Shown here piece after piece: positions 6,914-13,459 of a stretch of 13,766 nucleotides of DNA. Each line of letters begins with the position of its first letter. Position 1 is the first letter of the stretch. The stretch lies in contig JAKACB010000019.1 of the NCBI GenBank assembly GCA_021796445.1, positions 1 through 13,766 of the forward strand. The letters are read 5' to 3'. The stretch comes from Nanobdellota archaeon. Lineage in GTDB: Archaea > Nanoarchaeota > Nanoarchaeia > Parvarchaeales > Parvarchaeaceae. The notes beneath the pieces were generated by a model. The model did no database searches. It saw only the letters and a list, made by a program, of their open reading frames with translations, and was not told the origin of the DNA. A program made the translations under genes and the position numbers.

Positions 6914-7630
6914 TTATCTGATTATGTTTATAATTTCCTGTTTTTTAATTAACTTTGGCTCCCACAAAACTTTATCTACTTCATGTTTGGTGACCCAATA
7001 GTTTTCTTCGGTTATTGATGCTTTGTGTTCAATATATCTTAAATTAAGATTTCTACTATGATAATATTCAATCCGTTCTTTGGGTATTATGTTTTTTAAT
7101 TTTTGAAATGATAAATCTGATTCTAGGATATTTTGAAAGTCAATAACAAAATTATAATTTGTAAGATTTACAATTTTTTGGATATTTTTAATAGACGATT
7201 CCCAGCCCCCATGGATCTCTATAAGAATCCTTGCTGGCAGTATTATCTTTTCAAAATAAGATAATCGTCTTATAACATCTATTTTAGTATTTGACCTACC
7301 TCCAATCATTGCTCTAAAGAATGCCGAGCCTAAAAATCTAGCCTGAGATGCTTGTATAGACATGTATCTAAGATATTCATCAAACGAAAAAAGATTGCAA
7401 TTTACAAAATCTGTTGTGCCTGCATAAGAAATAACTAGTGGATTATGTCTCTTATACTCTTTAATTAAGCTGTACGTTTTTTTAATTGAAATATGGCTAT
7501 CTACAAAATCTTTACTTACCTCTAGTATATTTGGCATACATTGATATAAATAATCCTCTAATTCTTCAAGAGAAAAATCTTTAGTTGCCCATCCTGCAAG
7601 CATTATTTTTTTGCGTATCAAATCAACCAC
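6914..7630 (-). CDS. Xylose-isomerase-like TIM-barrel protein (sugar isomerase/epimerase superfamily)
   Basis: A 238-residue protein with the beta-alpha rhythm of the AP-endonuclease-2/xylose-isomerase-like TIM barrel. Candidate metal ligands occur at the ends of successive strands: E in ARILIEIHGGW (about 134), D in NFVIDFQNI (about 157) and H in IEYYHSRNL (about 189), which is the order and spacing seen in this superfamily. The N-terminal strand IMLAGWATKDFSLEEL also fits. The frame begins at a GTG (7630); ATG codon 10 (in KKIMLAGW) is an alternative and would cut few residues. AAATATTT about 30 bases upstream of 7630 is a weak TATA candidate. The inner end of the right 85-bp repeat is 75 bases upstream, mirroring the left operon. 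A role in isomerising or epimerising a sugar for the island product is plausible, but the substrate is unknown. Confidence 0.55.
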   Translation of the reverse strand: MVDLIRKKIMLAGWATKDFSLEELEDYLYQCMPNILEVSKDFVDSHISIKKTYSLIKEYKRHNPLVISYAGTTDFVNCNLFSFDEYLRYMSIQASQARFLGSAFFRAMIGGRSNTKIDVIRRLSYFEKIILPARILIEIHGGWESSIKNIQKIVNLTNYNFVIDFQNILESDLSFQKLKNIIPKERIEYYHSRNLNLRYIEHKASITEENYWVTKHEVDKVLWEPKLIKKQEIINIIR

Positions 7631-7704
7631 TTACATTTTATTTCTCTGTGACAGTACAAATATTTCATTGCAAATCTTAAAAAATTGTCCTATTTGGGGT
7701 AAAG

Positions 7705-7789
7705 AGTAGGGAGTTGACATTTACATATAGCTATCATAGTCAAGATGCATAAATGATCACATCAGATAACTGACCATATATACAGTAAT
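7705..7789. repeat. Right copy of 85-bp inverted repeat bounding the island
   Basis: Reverse complement of 710-794 with four substitutions and no gaps. Its inner (CTCCCTAC) end faces the TIM-barrel gene and its outer (ATTACTG) end faces the broken transposase. No target-site duplication is visible outside the two copies: the flanks are CAATCCCGT on the left and GCAAGAAT on the right. Confidence 0.9.
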
Positions 7790-7821
7790 GCAAGAATAGA
7801 TATGTATTGCCACATTTTTCA

Positions 7822-8035
7822 TCGGCTCCAGTAAGTAGAATGAATGGAGAGTACGGGAAGAAGTTGTGAAAGTATTTTCCGAAGAAAATTTATTATAGAA
7901 GAAGCAAGGTGGAAACGGTAAACTTTGTGGCGAAGATCAAAATGGGCGATGAACTTACCAGTGAAAAGTGGTGGATGAAGAAAAAGGAACAGAGACTGAG
8001 GGACATCGCTTGCAACATATATAGGTACATTAAGG
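7822..8035 (+). pseudogene. C-terminal remnant of a DDE transposase (IS5/IS1182-like)
   Basis: The plus strand reads SRMNGEYGKKL, then an in-frame TGA at about 7867, then KYFPKKIYYRRSKVETVNF, GDELTSEKWWMKKKEQRLRD and NIYRYIK. The order 'RRSKVETVNF ... R.K..K.KE..LR...YNIYRY' is the typical tail of archaeal IS5- or IS1182-like DDE transposases, including the final catalytic E (VET). The N-terminal and central parts are absent and a stop interrupts the tail, so it is dead. The open frame running on to 8214 holds only unrelated sequence after NIYRYIK. It lies directly outside the right 85-bp repeat and may be what is left of the element that brought the island. Confidence 0.75.
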
Positions 8036-8185
8036 TAAGTGGTAATGCGTTACCCATCTCTACGACATATTTTCTGCACTTTTTCCTGTCTAACTATATA
8101 TCAACGAAAATTCTGTGGAATGCTCTCTGCAAGGCCTTAAATTATATAATTAGACATGATTGTGAGCGAGGGCCTGAGATAAGGT

Positions 8186-8340
8186 TCTCTCGAAGCAATT
8201 TGCAGGCTTATTAATTTGAAATGGCATGGGTTAGGCAAAAGGGAAATTGAAGATGTACTTGATTTATTTATGATAACGACATAGAAAAATTTGCGGAAAT
8301 AATTGAAAGTGGAAGACTAAAAGGTGCTTTAAATAAAAGG
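8186..8340 (+). pseudogene. Short frameshifted coding remnant of unknown origin
   Basis: One frame gives AICRLINLKWHGLGKREIED then VLDLF. After a shift near 8268 another gives YDNDIEKFAEIIESGRLKG and ALNKR, ending at TAG 8369-8371. The joined peptide looks like a helical domain, but I do not recognise the family and there is no start. It may be debris. Apart from this and the transposase tail I see nothing else in 7790-8344. Confidence 0.25.
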
Positions 8341-8344
8341 AAAT

Positions 8345-9064
8345 TCAACGACCAGCCGCAAATAAAGTAGCGTTCAGCAGCGAATCAAAAGTACCTGCAT
8401 CTGACCAGTACCCATCCAAAAATATAGCTTTGAGCCTTTCTTGCTGTATATACCAACTATTAACGTCTGTTATCTCCAATTCTCCCCTTTGGCTTGGCTT
8501 CAATGTCTTTATAAAATCGAAGACATCGTTAGGGTAGATATACAGTCCAGTAACTGCAAGATTTGAAGGAGGTTCTTTTGGCTTCTCTATTATTTCCATT
8601 ATCTCGTTGTTTTCATTAAGCTTAATTATGCCAAATCGCTCAGGATCCTTTATCTCCTTAGCAAATATATACGCATTTTTGTCAGAAAATGCTTCTTTAG
8701 GCACTTCTACCTTCTCGAATATGTTATCGCCCAGGATAACTGCTAACTTCTCATTTTGTTTAACGGGCCCTTCTGCCTGAAGAAGTGCATGTGCTATGCC
8801 TTTTGGACCGTCTTGGATCCTGTATGTTATCCTCACTCCAAATTCCGAACCGCTTCCAAAGAATCGCATAAAATCTGCAATGTACTCTCCGCCGCTTACC
8901 AAAGTAATCTCGTCTATGCCTAAACTTTTCAGAGTCTCAACAGGATATAATACCATCGGCTTTTTGTAAACTGGCAGGAGATGCTTATTAGTAATCTTAG
9001 TAAGCGGATAGAGCCTGGAGCCCGTGCCGCCGGCCAGTACAATCCCTTTTATTTTCTCATTCAT
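8345..9064 (-). CDS. rmlA: Glucose-1-phosphate thymidylyltransferase, short (archaeal) form
   Basis: The 239-residue enzyme joins glucose 1-phosphate and dTTP to give dTDP-glucose, the first step of dTDP-deoxysugar synthesis. The motifs are complete: the nucleotide loop LAGGTGSRLYPLT (10-22), K27 in TNKHLLPV, the metal aspartate in ILGDN (D113), IIEKPKEP (E160, K161), RGELEITDVN (193-202) and YWSDAGTFDSL (219-229). It lacks the C-terminal extension of bacterial RmlA (about 290 residues), as do many archaeal versions. Its start overlaps rmlB by ATGA (9061-9064), so it is the last gene of rmlD-rmlB-rmlA. It is the working counterpart of the broken copy at 5159-5514. Thymidylyl rather than uridylyl specificity is inferred from rmlB next to it. 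Confidence 0.9.
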   Translation of the reverse strand: MNEKIKGIVLAGGTGSRLYPLTKITNKHLLPVYKKPMVLYPVETLKSLGIDEITLVSGGEYIADFMRFFGSGSEFGVRITYRIQDGPKGIAHALLQAEGPVKQNEKLAVILGDNIFEKVEVPKEAFSDKNAYIFAKEIKDPERFGIIKLNENNEIMEIIEKPKEPPSNLAVTGLYIYPNDVFDFIKTLKPSQRGELEITDVNSWYIQQERLKAIFLDGYWSDAGTFDSLLNATLFAAGR

Positions 9065-10029
9065 GCGACAGCCTTTTTGCTATAGTATTCTAGGTTTTCA
9101 ATATAGTAGTTTATTGCAAACTTTAAACCATAATCAAAGTTTATTTTAGGCTTCCATCCGAGTTCCTGGGTTATTTTTCTTGCGTCAATCGCATACCTTA
9201 CATCATGCCCAGGTCTGTCCTTTGCAAAATTTATAAGGCCCTCATCTTTACCAAGTTTTGTAAGTATACTTTTTATTACGTCTATGTTATGCATCTCGTT
9301 GTTTGCAGATACTAGGTACGCTTCTCCGTATTCGCCCTTTTTTATTATCTGCTCTAATGCAGAACAATGGTCTTCTACATAGATCCAATCCCTTACCTGC
9401 TTCCCGTCTCCGTAAACAGGTATTGACTTATTCGATAGTGCATTTAATATTGTTTTTGGGATGAGTTTCTCAGGGTACTGGTAGGGACCATAGTTGTTAC
9501 TGCAGTTTGATATTGTAACTGGCAATTTGTAAGTGTTAAAATAGGCATTTACAAGATGATCTGCAGCTGCTTTTGTCGCGGAATATGGATTTCTTGGCAT
9601 GTATTTGCTGCTTTCTGTGAATTTGGTTCTGGAATTGAGCGGAAGAGTGCCGTAGACTTCATCTGTTGAAACCTGATGAAATCTAATGCCATATCCTCGT
9701 ACAGCTTCCAAGAGGTTATAGACCCCAAAAACGTTTGACTTGACGAAATCTTCAGCGTTTTTTATAGAGTTATCAACATGCGTTTCAGCTGCAAAATTTA
9801 TTATTGCGTCTACATCTTTTGCCGCTTTTAACACTATTTCCTTACTTGCTATATCCCCCTTTACAAATGCATAATTGTATTTGCCTCCGATTCCTTTTAG
9901 GTTATGAAAATCTGCGGCGTAGGTCACCTTGTCAATGTTTATTATGATATCTTTGCTATGTTTCCTGAACCAGTATCTTATGAAATTAGAACCTATAAAC
10001 CCCAATCCCCCGGTAACTAGTAGCTTCAT
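9061..10029 (-). CDS. rmlB: dTDP-glucose 4,6-dehydratase
   Basis: A 322-residue extended short-chain dehydrogenase that converts dTDP-glucose to dTDP-4-keto-6-deoxyglucose with bound NAD. The motifs seen are the NAD loop TGGLGFIGSNF (6-16), NFAAETHVDNS (78-88), the catalytic STDEVYG (T122, D123, E124), YSATK (Y149, K153), NCSNNYGPYQYPEKLIP for substrate binding, GDGKQVRDWIYVEDH and DRPGHDVRYAID near the C-terminus. The TDE triplet and YxxxK distinguish it from epimerases and mark it as a dehydratase. Length is normal. The ATGA overlaps at both ends show one operon. Its product is the branch point for rhamnose and for many amino-deoxy sugars. The aminotransferase at 2357 is a candidate user. 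Confidence 0.95.
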   Translation of the reverse strand: MKLLVTGGLGFIGSNFIRYWFRKHSKDIIINIDKVTYAADFHNLKGIGGKYNYAFVKGDIASKEIVLKAAKDVDAIINFAAETHVDNSIKNAEDFVKSNVFGVYNLLEAVRGYGIRFHQVSTDEVYGTLPLNSRTKFTESSKYMPRNPYSATKAAADHLVNAYFNTYKLPVTISNCSNNYGPYQYPEKLIPKTILNALSNKSIPVYGDGKQVRDWIYVEDHCSALEQIIKKGEYGEAYLVSANNEMHNIDVIKSILTKLGKDEGLINFAKDRPGHDVRYAIDARKITQELGWKPKINFDYGLKFAINYYIENLEYYSKKAVA

Positions 10030-10313
10030 TTATGCACCTTTTCAAACTCCTCTCTGAAAGCCCATGCTTCCCCAGGATGCAGTTCGCGGTAGTCAATATT
10101 GCTTACCTCGTGAGTATTAACTACCAACTCAGGCTTAACTTTGTCAAAAAGCTTAAAGACGCTTGTTCTTTTTGCAACATCGAGTTGATGCATATTTCTA
10201 AACTCTGCTTTTTGAGCGTTGTAGATCCCGCGTACCTCATAATTCTTGCTGCTGTATTCGCATAGTTTGCCCCAGAGCAAGCCGCTTGCGCCGATTATTA
10301 GAAGTTTATCCAT
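10026..10313 (-). pseudogene. rmlD: dTDP-4-dehydrorhamnose reductase remnant with internal deletion
   Basis: The open frame encodes 95 residues, against about 280-300 for RmlD. Residues 1-87 are the N-terminal Rossmann part: KLLIIGASGLLWGKL (the GxxGxxG loop with an extra W), QLDVAKRTSVFKLFDKVKPE, and VVNTHEVSNIDYRELHPGEA with AWAF (normally 'VVNTAAyTnVD.aE..pe.A...N'). The N-terminus then joins directly to REEFEKVHK. The stop still overlaps the rmlB start by ATGA, so the original 3' end seems kept and the middle lost, including the catalytic YxxxK. An enzyme without that region cannot reduce the substrate. The open frame and operon layout may persist only to allow coupled translation of rmlB and rmlA. 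Confidence 0.75.
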
Positions 10314-10334
10314 GAATTTTATTTAAACTATTAG

Positions 10335-10344
10335 ATATTTTAAT
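10335..10344 (-). promoter_or_regulatory. TATA box for the rmlD'-rmlB-rmlA operon
   Basis: On the minus strand ATTAAAATAT lies about 22-31 bases before the ATG at 10313, fitting a nearly leaderless transcript. TTTAAATAA just 5-13 bases upstream of the ATG is too close to serve as the TATA box. Confidence 0.4.
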
Positions 10345-10580
10345 ATTCATATCACTATGTCATTATGCCATTTGAATTTAATAGATTTGGAGATTCCGAT
10401 ATCCTTTTAATAACTCCCCTGGTTTTTACTGATAAGCGTGCCTTCTTCAGATTGTTAGTGCTTCTACACTAGGTTAGAGACTTCACTACTAAAAGTGGCG
10501 AGGTTAAGTTACAAATACCTTCTCCTTTATGAAGAAAAACTATATCTTCTTTAGCCTGAATGAATGCAGTATTCTAATTT
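10345..10580. other. Intergenic stretch without recognised gene
   Basis: Between the rml operon start and the methyltransferase end I see no coding frame of note, no tRNA-like fold and no CRISPR repeat. The stretch is AT-rich with scattered stops in all frames and may be decayed sequence. I looked for an rmlC remnant here and found none. Confidence 0.5.
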
Positions 10581-10581
10581 A

Positions 10582-10601
10582 CCTTCGTTATTCTTCGAAG
10601 G
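10582..10601 (-). terminator. Possible hairpin terminator downstream of the methyltransferase gene
   Basis: CCTTCG (10582-10587) pairs with CGAAGG (10596-10601) around an 8-base loop, beginning 22 bases after the stop of the minus-strand methyltransferase gene. Archaea rely mainly on T-rich tracts. A T-run (CCTTTTTCG on the minus strand) lies just before the stem rather than after it, so this is tentative. Confidence 0.35.
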
Positions 10602-10623
10602 CGAAAAAGGACAATTATTGTGA

Positions 10624-11754
10624 TTATGGCTGAACAGTAAGTTTCACTAGCAAGATGACATGCTTAGTGCCTTCGGCTATATTTTCAACGTAATTTTGTG
10701 TGCTTACTGAATTCAATAGCTCTTTATATCTACCTACAAGCGATTTTTGAACAACTAGATACATCCTGCCGTTTTTCTTTAATGCGTTTAGTGCATCACC
10801 AAGAATCAATCTGAGTTTATTTTGTAATATATGTGATGGAGGGTTTGATACAATAACATCGAATTGCATGCCTCTCAGCATACTAAATCCATCACTTTCT
10901 ATAGCTTCTGCATTCTCAATCTTATTTTGTTTTATGTTCTTTTTTGCAAGCTCAATTGCACGAGAGTTAGAGTCGACCATCAAAACTGTTCCTTTTTTAG
11001 CAAATTTTGCAGCAACTATTCCGATAGGACCGTACCCGCATCCAAAATCCAGAACAGTATCATTTTCGGATATTTTCATATTGCTGATTAACAGATATGT
11101 CCCTAGATCTATCTCAGATTTTGAAAATAGACCTGCACGCGAATAAAAAATGAATGGGATGCCCAATAAGCTTATTTCTATTTTGTGCTCTTCTATAGCA
11201 GGTATTTTAATTTCTCTCTCCTTTTTTGCAGTTAGCAGAAAATATCTGCCTGATCTAAATCGTTCCTTGTTCCCAAAAACTGATTCTACCAATTTGTTAT
11301 GGTAAGCTGCACCCTCTCTTTTTGTGCTTATTAAATAAATCCTACCTCCATTCTTAAGGTGGTCGTTTGCGTCGATAAGCAATTCTCTCATAAGAGCCAT
11401 TCCTCCAAAAGATGGTTGCTGTAGAAAGATTAAATCAAATTTTCCACCTAAATCCTTGAGTAAGCATACTTTTATTCGTTCATTAAGTCTATATTCTGTT
11501 ACAAGTTTCTTTATACTGTTTACATTTGCAAGATTTATATCTGCTATTTTGGGAGCTTTGTCTAAGAATCCTGAGAGCTTAACTGCAACCAGTCCCATTC
11601 CACAACACAATGATAAGACAGACTCTTCCCTTCTTGGTTTGGATAGTTCAATAAGAAGATTTGCCCTTACTTTTTCTTCTTTAGTCACGGATATGTTTGG
11701 CATCTGTACGGGTTGATTAAGATGCATTTGAGGGTGAATCTCACTTTTTAGCAT
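10624..11754 (-). CDS. RsmC/RlmG-like two-domain class I methyltransferase (rRNA guanine N2 type)
   Basis: A 376-residue protein with two tandem Rossmann methyltransferase domains. The C-terminal one is complete: VLDFGCGYGPIGIVAAK near 229-245 (SAM motif I), then a VDSNSRAIELAKKN acidic strand, and SNPPSH near 303 (motif IV, NPPF type), typical of enzymes that methylate the exocyclic N2 of guanine. The N-terminal one is degenerate: VLSLCCGMGLVAVKL near 46-60 and LQQPSFGG near 110 in place of NPPF. This duplicated architecture and the length match bacterial RsmC (16S G1207) and RlmG (23S G1835), whereas archaeal relatives usually have a single domain of about 200 residues. GATGAGGA at 11761-11768, 6 bases before ATG, is a clear Shine-Dalgarno site, and ATATATAAT at 11808-11816 a possible TATA box with a short leader. 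The precise rRNA target is inferred only. Confidence 0.8.
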   Translation of the reverse strand: MLKSEIHPQMHLNQPVQMPNISVTKEEKVRANLLIELSKPRREESVLSLCCGMGLVAVKLSGFLDKAPKIADINLANVNSIKKLVTEYRLNERIKVCLLKDLGGKFDLIFLQQPSFGGMALMRELLIDANDHLKNGGRIYLISTKREGAAYHNKLVESVFGNKERFRSGRYFLLTAKKEREIKIPAIEEHKIEISLLGIPFIFYSRAGLFSKSEIDLGTYLLISNMKISENDTVLDFGCGYGPIGIVAAKFAKKGTVLMVDSNSRAIELAKKNIKQNKIENAEAIESDGFSMLRGMQFDVIVSNPPSHILQNKLRLILGDALNALKKNGRMYLVVQKSLVGRYKELLNSVSTQNYVENIAEGTKHVILLVKLTVQP

Positions 11755-11859
11755 AACAAATCCTCATCTTTTAAGAACACACTATATTTGCACATGGAAG
11801 TTTGCACATATATAATTTCAAGTCTTACGAGTTTTATGTAGTGTTTATGCTCCTGCAAT

Positions 11860-11867
11860 TTTAAATA
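11860..11867 (+). promoter_or_regulatory. TATA box for the broken nuclease gene
   Basis: TTTAAATA at 11860-11867 is centred about 26 bases before the ATG at 11890, giving a leaderless start exactly at that codon. It supports 11890 as the original start of the now broken gene. Confidence 0.55.
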
Positions 11868-11889
11868 TCTTGGTATCCTGAACGAATCT

Positions 11890-12260
11890 ATGCGAGTATC
11901 TGCAAAGGACCTTGGCTGGCTTGCAGTTGACGATTTCTGTCCCAGATGTTTCTGGATAAAGCGCCATGCAAAGGGCCTTCCTTACCAGATGGGCTTCCCA
12001 GGGATATTCTCATCCATAGACTCCTATACGAAGAACATAGTAGAGAGATATGCTGAAAAGAACGGAGAGCTGCCTGAATGGATGGGCAGCATAGGGACAT
12101 AAAAAGGATAATTACGATAAAGTCATCAGAATTCAAGGTGGAGAAGGAGAATATAACACTGAGCGGCATTCCTGATCTTATATTCGAGAGACATGACGGA
12201 AGTTTTGTAATAGTGGATTACAAGACTGCAAGGTATAACGGAAACTGGGATGGGTCATAA
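11890..12260 (+). pseudogene. PD-(D/E)XK nuclease-family gene, frameshifted and truncated
   Basis: Two overlapping frames make one protein. The first (11890-12102) gives MRVSAKDLGWLAVDDFCPRC, FWIKRH, MGFPGIFSSIDSYTKNIVER and ELPEWM. The second (from about 12078 to 12260) gives IKSSEFKVEKENITLSGIPD, LIFERHDGS and FVIVDYKTARYNGNW. GIPD followed by VDYKTA is the classic metal-binding core of Cas4/RecB-like PD-(D/E)XK nucleases (D, then DxK), and the N-terminal CxxC in FCPRC recalls their Fe-S or zinc ligands. The frames are offset by one base near 12075-12105, and the protein stops after the core where a further C-terminal helix region, and any C-terminal cysteines, would be expected. The TATA box before 11890 is intact. 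There is no CRISPR array here, so a stand-alone archaeal nuclease of unknown role is the better reading than Cas4. Confidence 0.7.
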
Positions 12261-12373
12261 CTTTAAAAGTCGGATTACTGCTTCTGATAGCTTAACAGGA
12301 GCTCCCTGACCTGAGGCACCATAGATTTGCCTTTATGATTTCCAATATGACCGCCTAACTTTTAACGCATTAA

Positions 12374-12970
12374 TCAACCTGGGCTAGAAATCGAGCGCGG
12401 TGACTTGAACAGGGTTTTATCGTTTGCAATATATTCTCCGGCCAAGGCAAAGATCTCGCTGAGGAAACCTGCCATGGGTATCGAGCCGGCAATCGTTGAG
12501 GCTATTGAAAATCCTTCTCCGATTAGTTTTTTGTGGCCTCTCCACCAGTCTTTGAATACTTTGAGTGTTACTGCGAGAAACGTCGCGTTGTCCCTATTAG
12601 GATTTCCAAGTTCGTGCAGCGTCTCGACTATATTGTCAAACACGTTGATGCTTCGGTATATTTTGTGCTTTATCCTGTTAAATAAGCGTAACTTGAATAT
12701 GAGTTCCGCGCCATTATATTCTAAGCCATGCTTTTCGGCTTCTTCCCTGTTTATATCAGATGCAGAGCCCTTTACTCTTTCCAGTTTTTTTGTTACAGAT
12801 GCTAAAGCGGCATTTAAAGATTCGAGCATACTCTGCTCAGATTCGTTTAAAAAAGAATACTGCCTGCTGACTTCTGTCAGATTATTCATGTTTTTACCAA
12901 CGTCTATTAACAGAGTCTCGGAAACGTTTAGAAAATCATATACACTATTGGCGTCGTTAGGTTCAGCCAT
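12374..12970 (-). CDS. Unknown helical protein with a hydrophobic C-terminal segment
   Basis: A 198-residue protein I do not recognise. Residues 5-130 are almost entirely charged and amphipathic helix (NNLTEVSRQYSFLNESEQSM, LNAALASVTKKLERVKGS, INVFDNIVETLHELG), suggesting coiled coil or a helical bundle. Residues about 150-180 (FSIASTIAGSIPMAGFLSEI, then FALAGEYIA) are glycine- and alanine-rich and hydrophobic, possibly a membrane-associated or pore-like hairpin. GAGGTG, about 8 bases before the ATG at 12970, is a good Shine-Dalgarno site, and an AT-rich TTAGTATATTA lies further upstream. The opposite strand is also open over most of this length (12405-12986), but its translation has no coherent pattern and no start signals. 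Helical proteins with a glycine-rich hydrophobic tail occur among toxins and membrane-tethered effectors, but nothing here proves that. Confidence 0.6.
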   Translation of the reverse strand: MAEPNDANSVYDFLNVSETLLIDVGKNMNNLTEVSRQYSFLNESEQSMLESLNAALASVTKKLERVKGSASDINREEAEKHGLEYNGAELIFKLRLFNRIKHKIYRSINVFDNIVETLHELGNPNRDNATFLAVTLKVFKDWWRGHKKLIGEGFSIASTIAGSIPMAGFLSEIFALAGEYIANDKTLFKSPRSISSPG

Positions 12971-13001
12971 ATTCCCACACCTCTAATTGAATCATAATAT
13001 A

Positions 13002-13388
13002 CTAAAATCTTATTGTCAGGAGTGGGAGCGAGGGCGAGGCCGAGATTCCGAGACAGACGAGGAATCGAGAACGCCCGAGCGGACTGTGCCTTGTGCACTT
13101 GACCAGATTCTGCTGCGACGCTTCGCAGCTGCTCATGCCAATGGTGTTTGTGCTTATGCTCAGGGTGTTGATCGTGCTCATGGTGGTGCTTATTGTGGCG
13201 GTGATGACGGTTATGCTGATGGTGCCCGAACTGACGCTGCTTGTGCTTATCCCGATGCTCCTGCCACCGGCTGTGCCACCTGGGCCTTTGAGGCTTATTC
13301 CGGTCCCGCACGAACTGCCGCCGCACACCCCAGACGTTGCCTGCCCGCACGCCGTGACCGCTCGAATCAGGCTCAAGGCAACGAACAA
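13002..13388 (-). CDS. Possible Ser/Thr/Gly-rich secreted protein (frame uncertain)
   Basis: This GC-rich stretch is open in four frames, so no call is safe. I favour the minus-strand frame at 13002-13388 because its codons match the organism's habits (ATA for Ile, AGC for Ser, ACC/ACA for Thr) while the other frames need many CGG or GCT codons. It encodes 128 residues: a hydrophobic start (MFVALSLIRAVTACG) that could be a signal or lipoprotein-like segment, a Gly/Ser part, and a striking low-complexity run of T, S and I (ISITVITATISTTMST, INTLSIST). The same DNA in the neighbouring minus frame gives a histidine-rich run (HHQHNRHHRHNKHHHEHDQH), and in one plus frame a hydrophobic L/V/M run. 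No clear Shine-Dalgarno or TATA box decides between them. Confidence 0.3.
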   Translation of the reverse strand: MFVALSLIRAVTACGQATSGVCGGSSCGTGISLKGPGGTAGGRSIGISTSSVSSGTISITVITATISTTMSTINTLSISTNTIGMSSCEASQQNLVKCTRHSPLGRSRFLVCLGISASPSLPLLTIRF

Positions 13389-13400
13389 GCTCGCCCTCGC
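13029..13400. repeat. 11-bp inverted repeat bracketing the GC-rich tract
   Basis: GCGAGGGCGAG at 13029-13039 is repeated in inverse at 13390-13400, one at each edge of the GC-rich tract. Related GCGAG motifs occur in the hairpin at 659-690, and GAGCGAGGGC is shared by 8164-8173 and 13026-13035. Whether this marks a repeat family or only GC-rich bias is unclear. Confidence 0.4.
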
Positions 13401-13459
13401 GCCAAGCCAGAAGCCTACGCTCGAGCTCGCAGCTCAGCTCGTTATGAGTATAACTGAAT

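Noticed and set aside
701..7797. Target-site duplication around the 85-bp inverted repeats
   Set aside because: The outer flanks (CAATCCCGT and GCAAGAAT) share no direct repeat of useful length, so simple recent transposition as one unit is not shown.
7909..8214. Plus-strand 101-codon frame as an intact gene
   Set aside because: It is the tail of a transposase with an upstream in-frame stop, followed by unrelated sequence.
10864..11146. Plus-strand frames inside the methyltransferase gene
   Set aside because: They are antisense to the conserved SAM-binding and NPPS motifs and show no family features.
11890..12260. Cas4 of a CRISPR system
   Set aside because: There is no CRISPR array or other cas gene in the window, and the C-terminal cysteines that would identify Cas4 lie beyond the truncation.
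12405..12986. Long plus-strand frame opposite the 12374-12970 gene
   Set aside because: It reads as a shadow: serine- and leucine-rich without pattern, and no ribosome site or TATA box before it, while the minus-strand gene has both a Shine-Dalgarno site and a coherent helical pattern.
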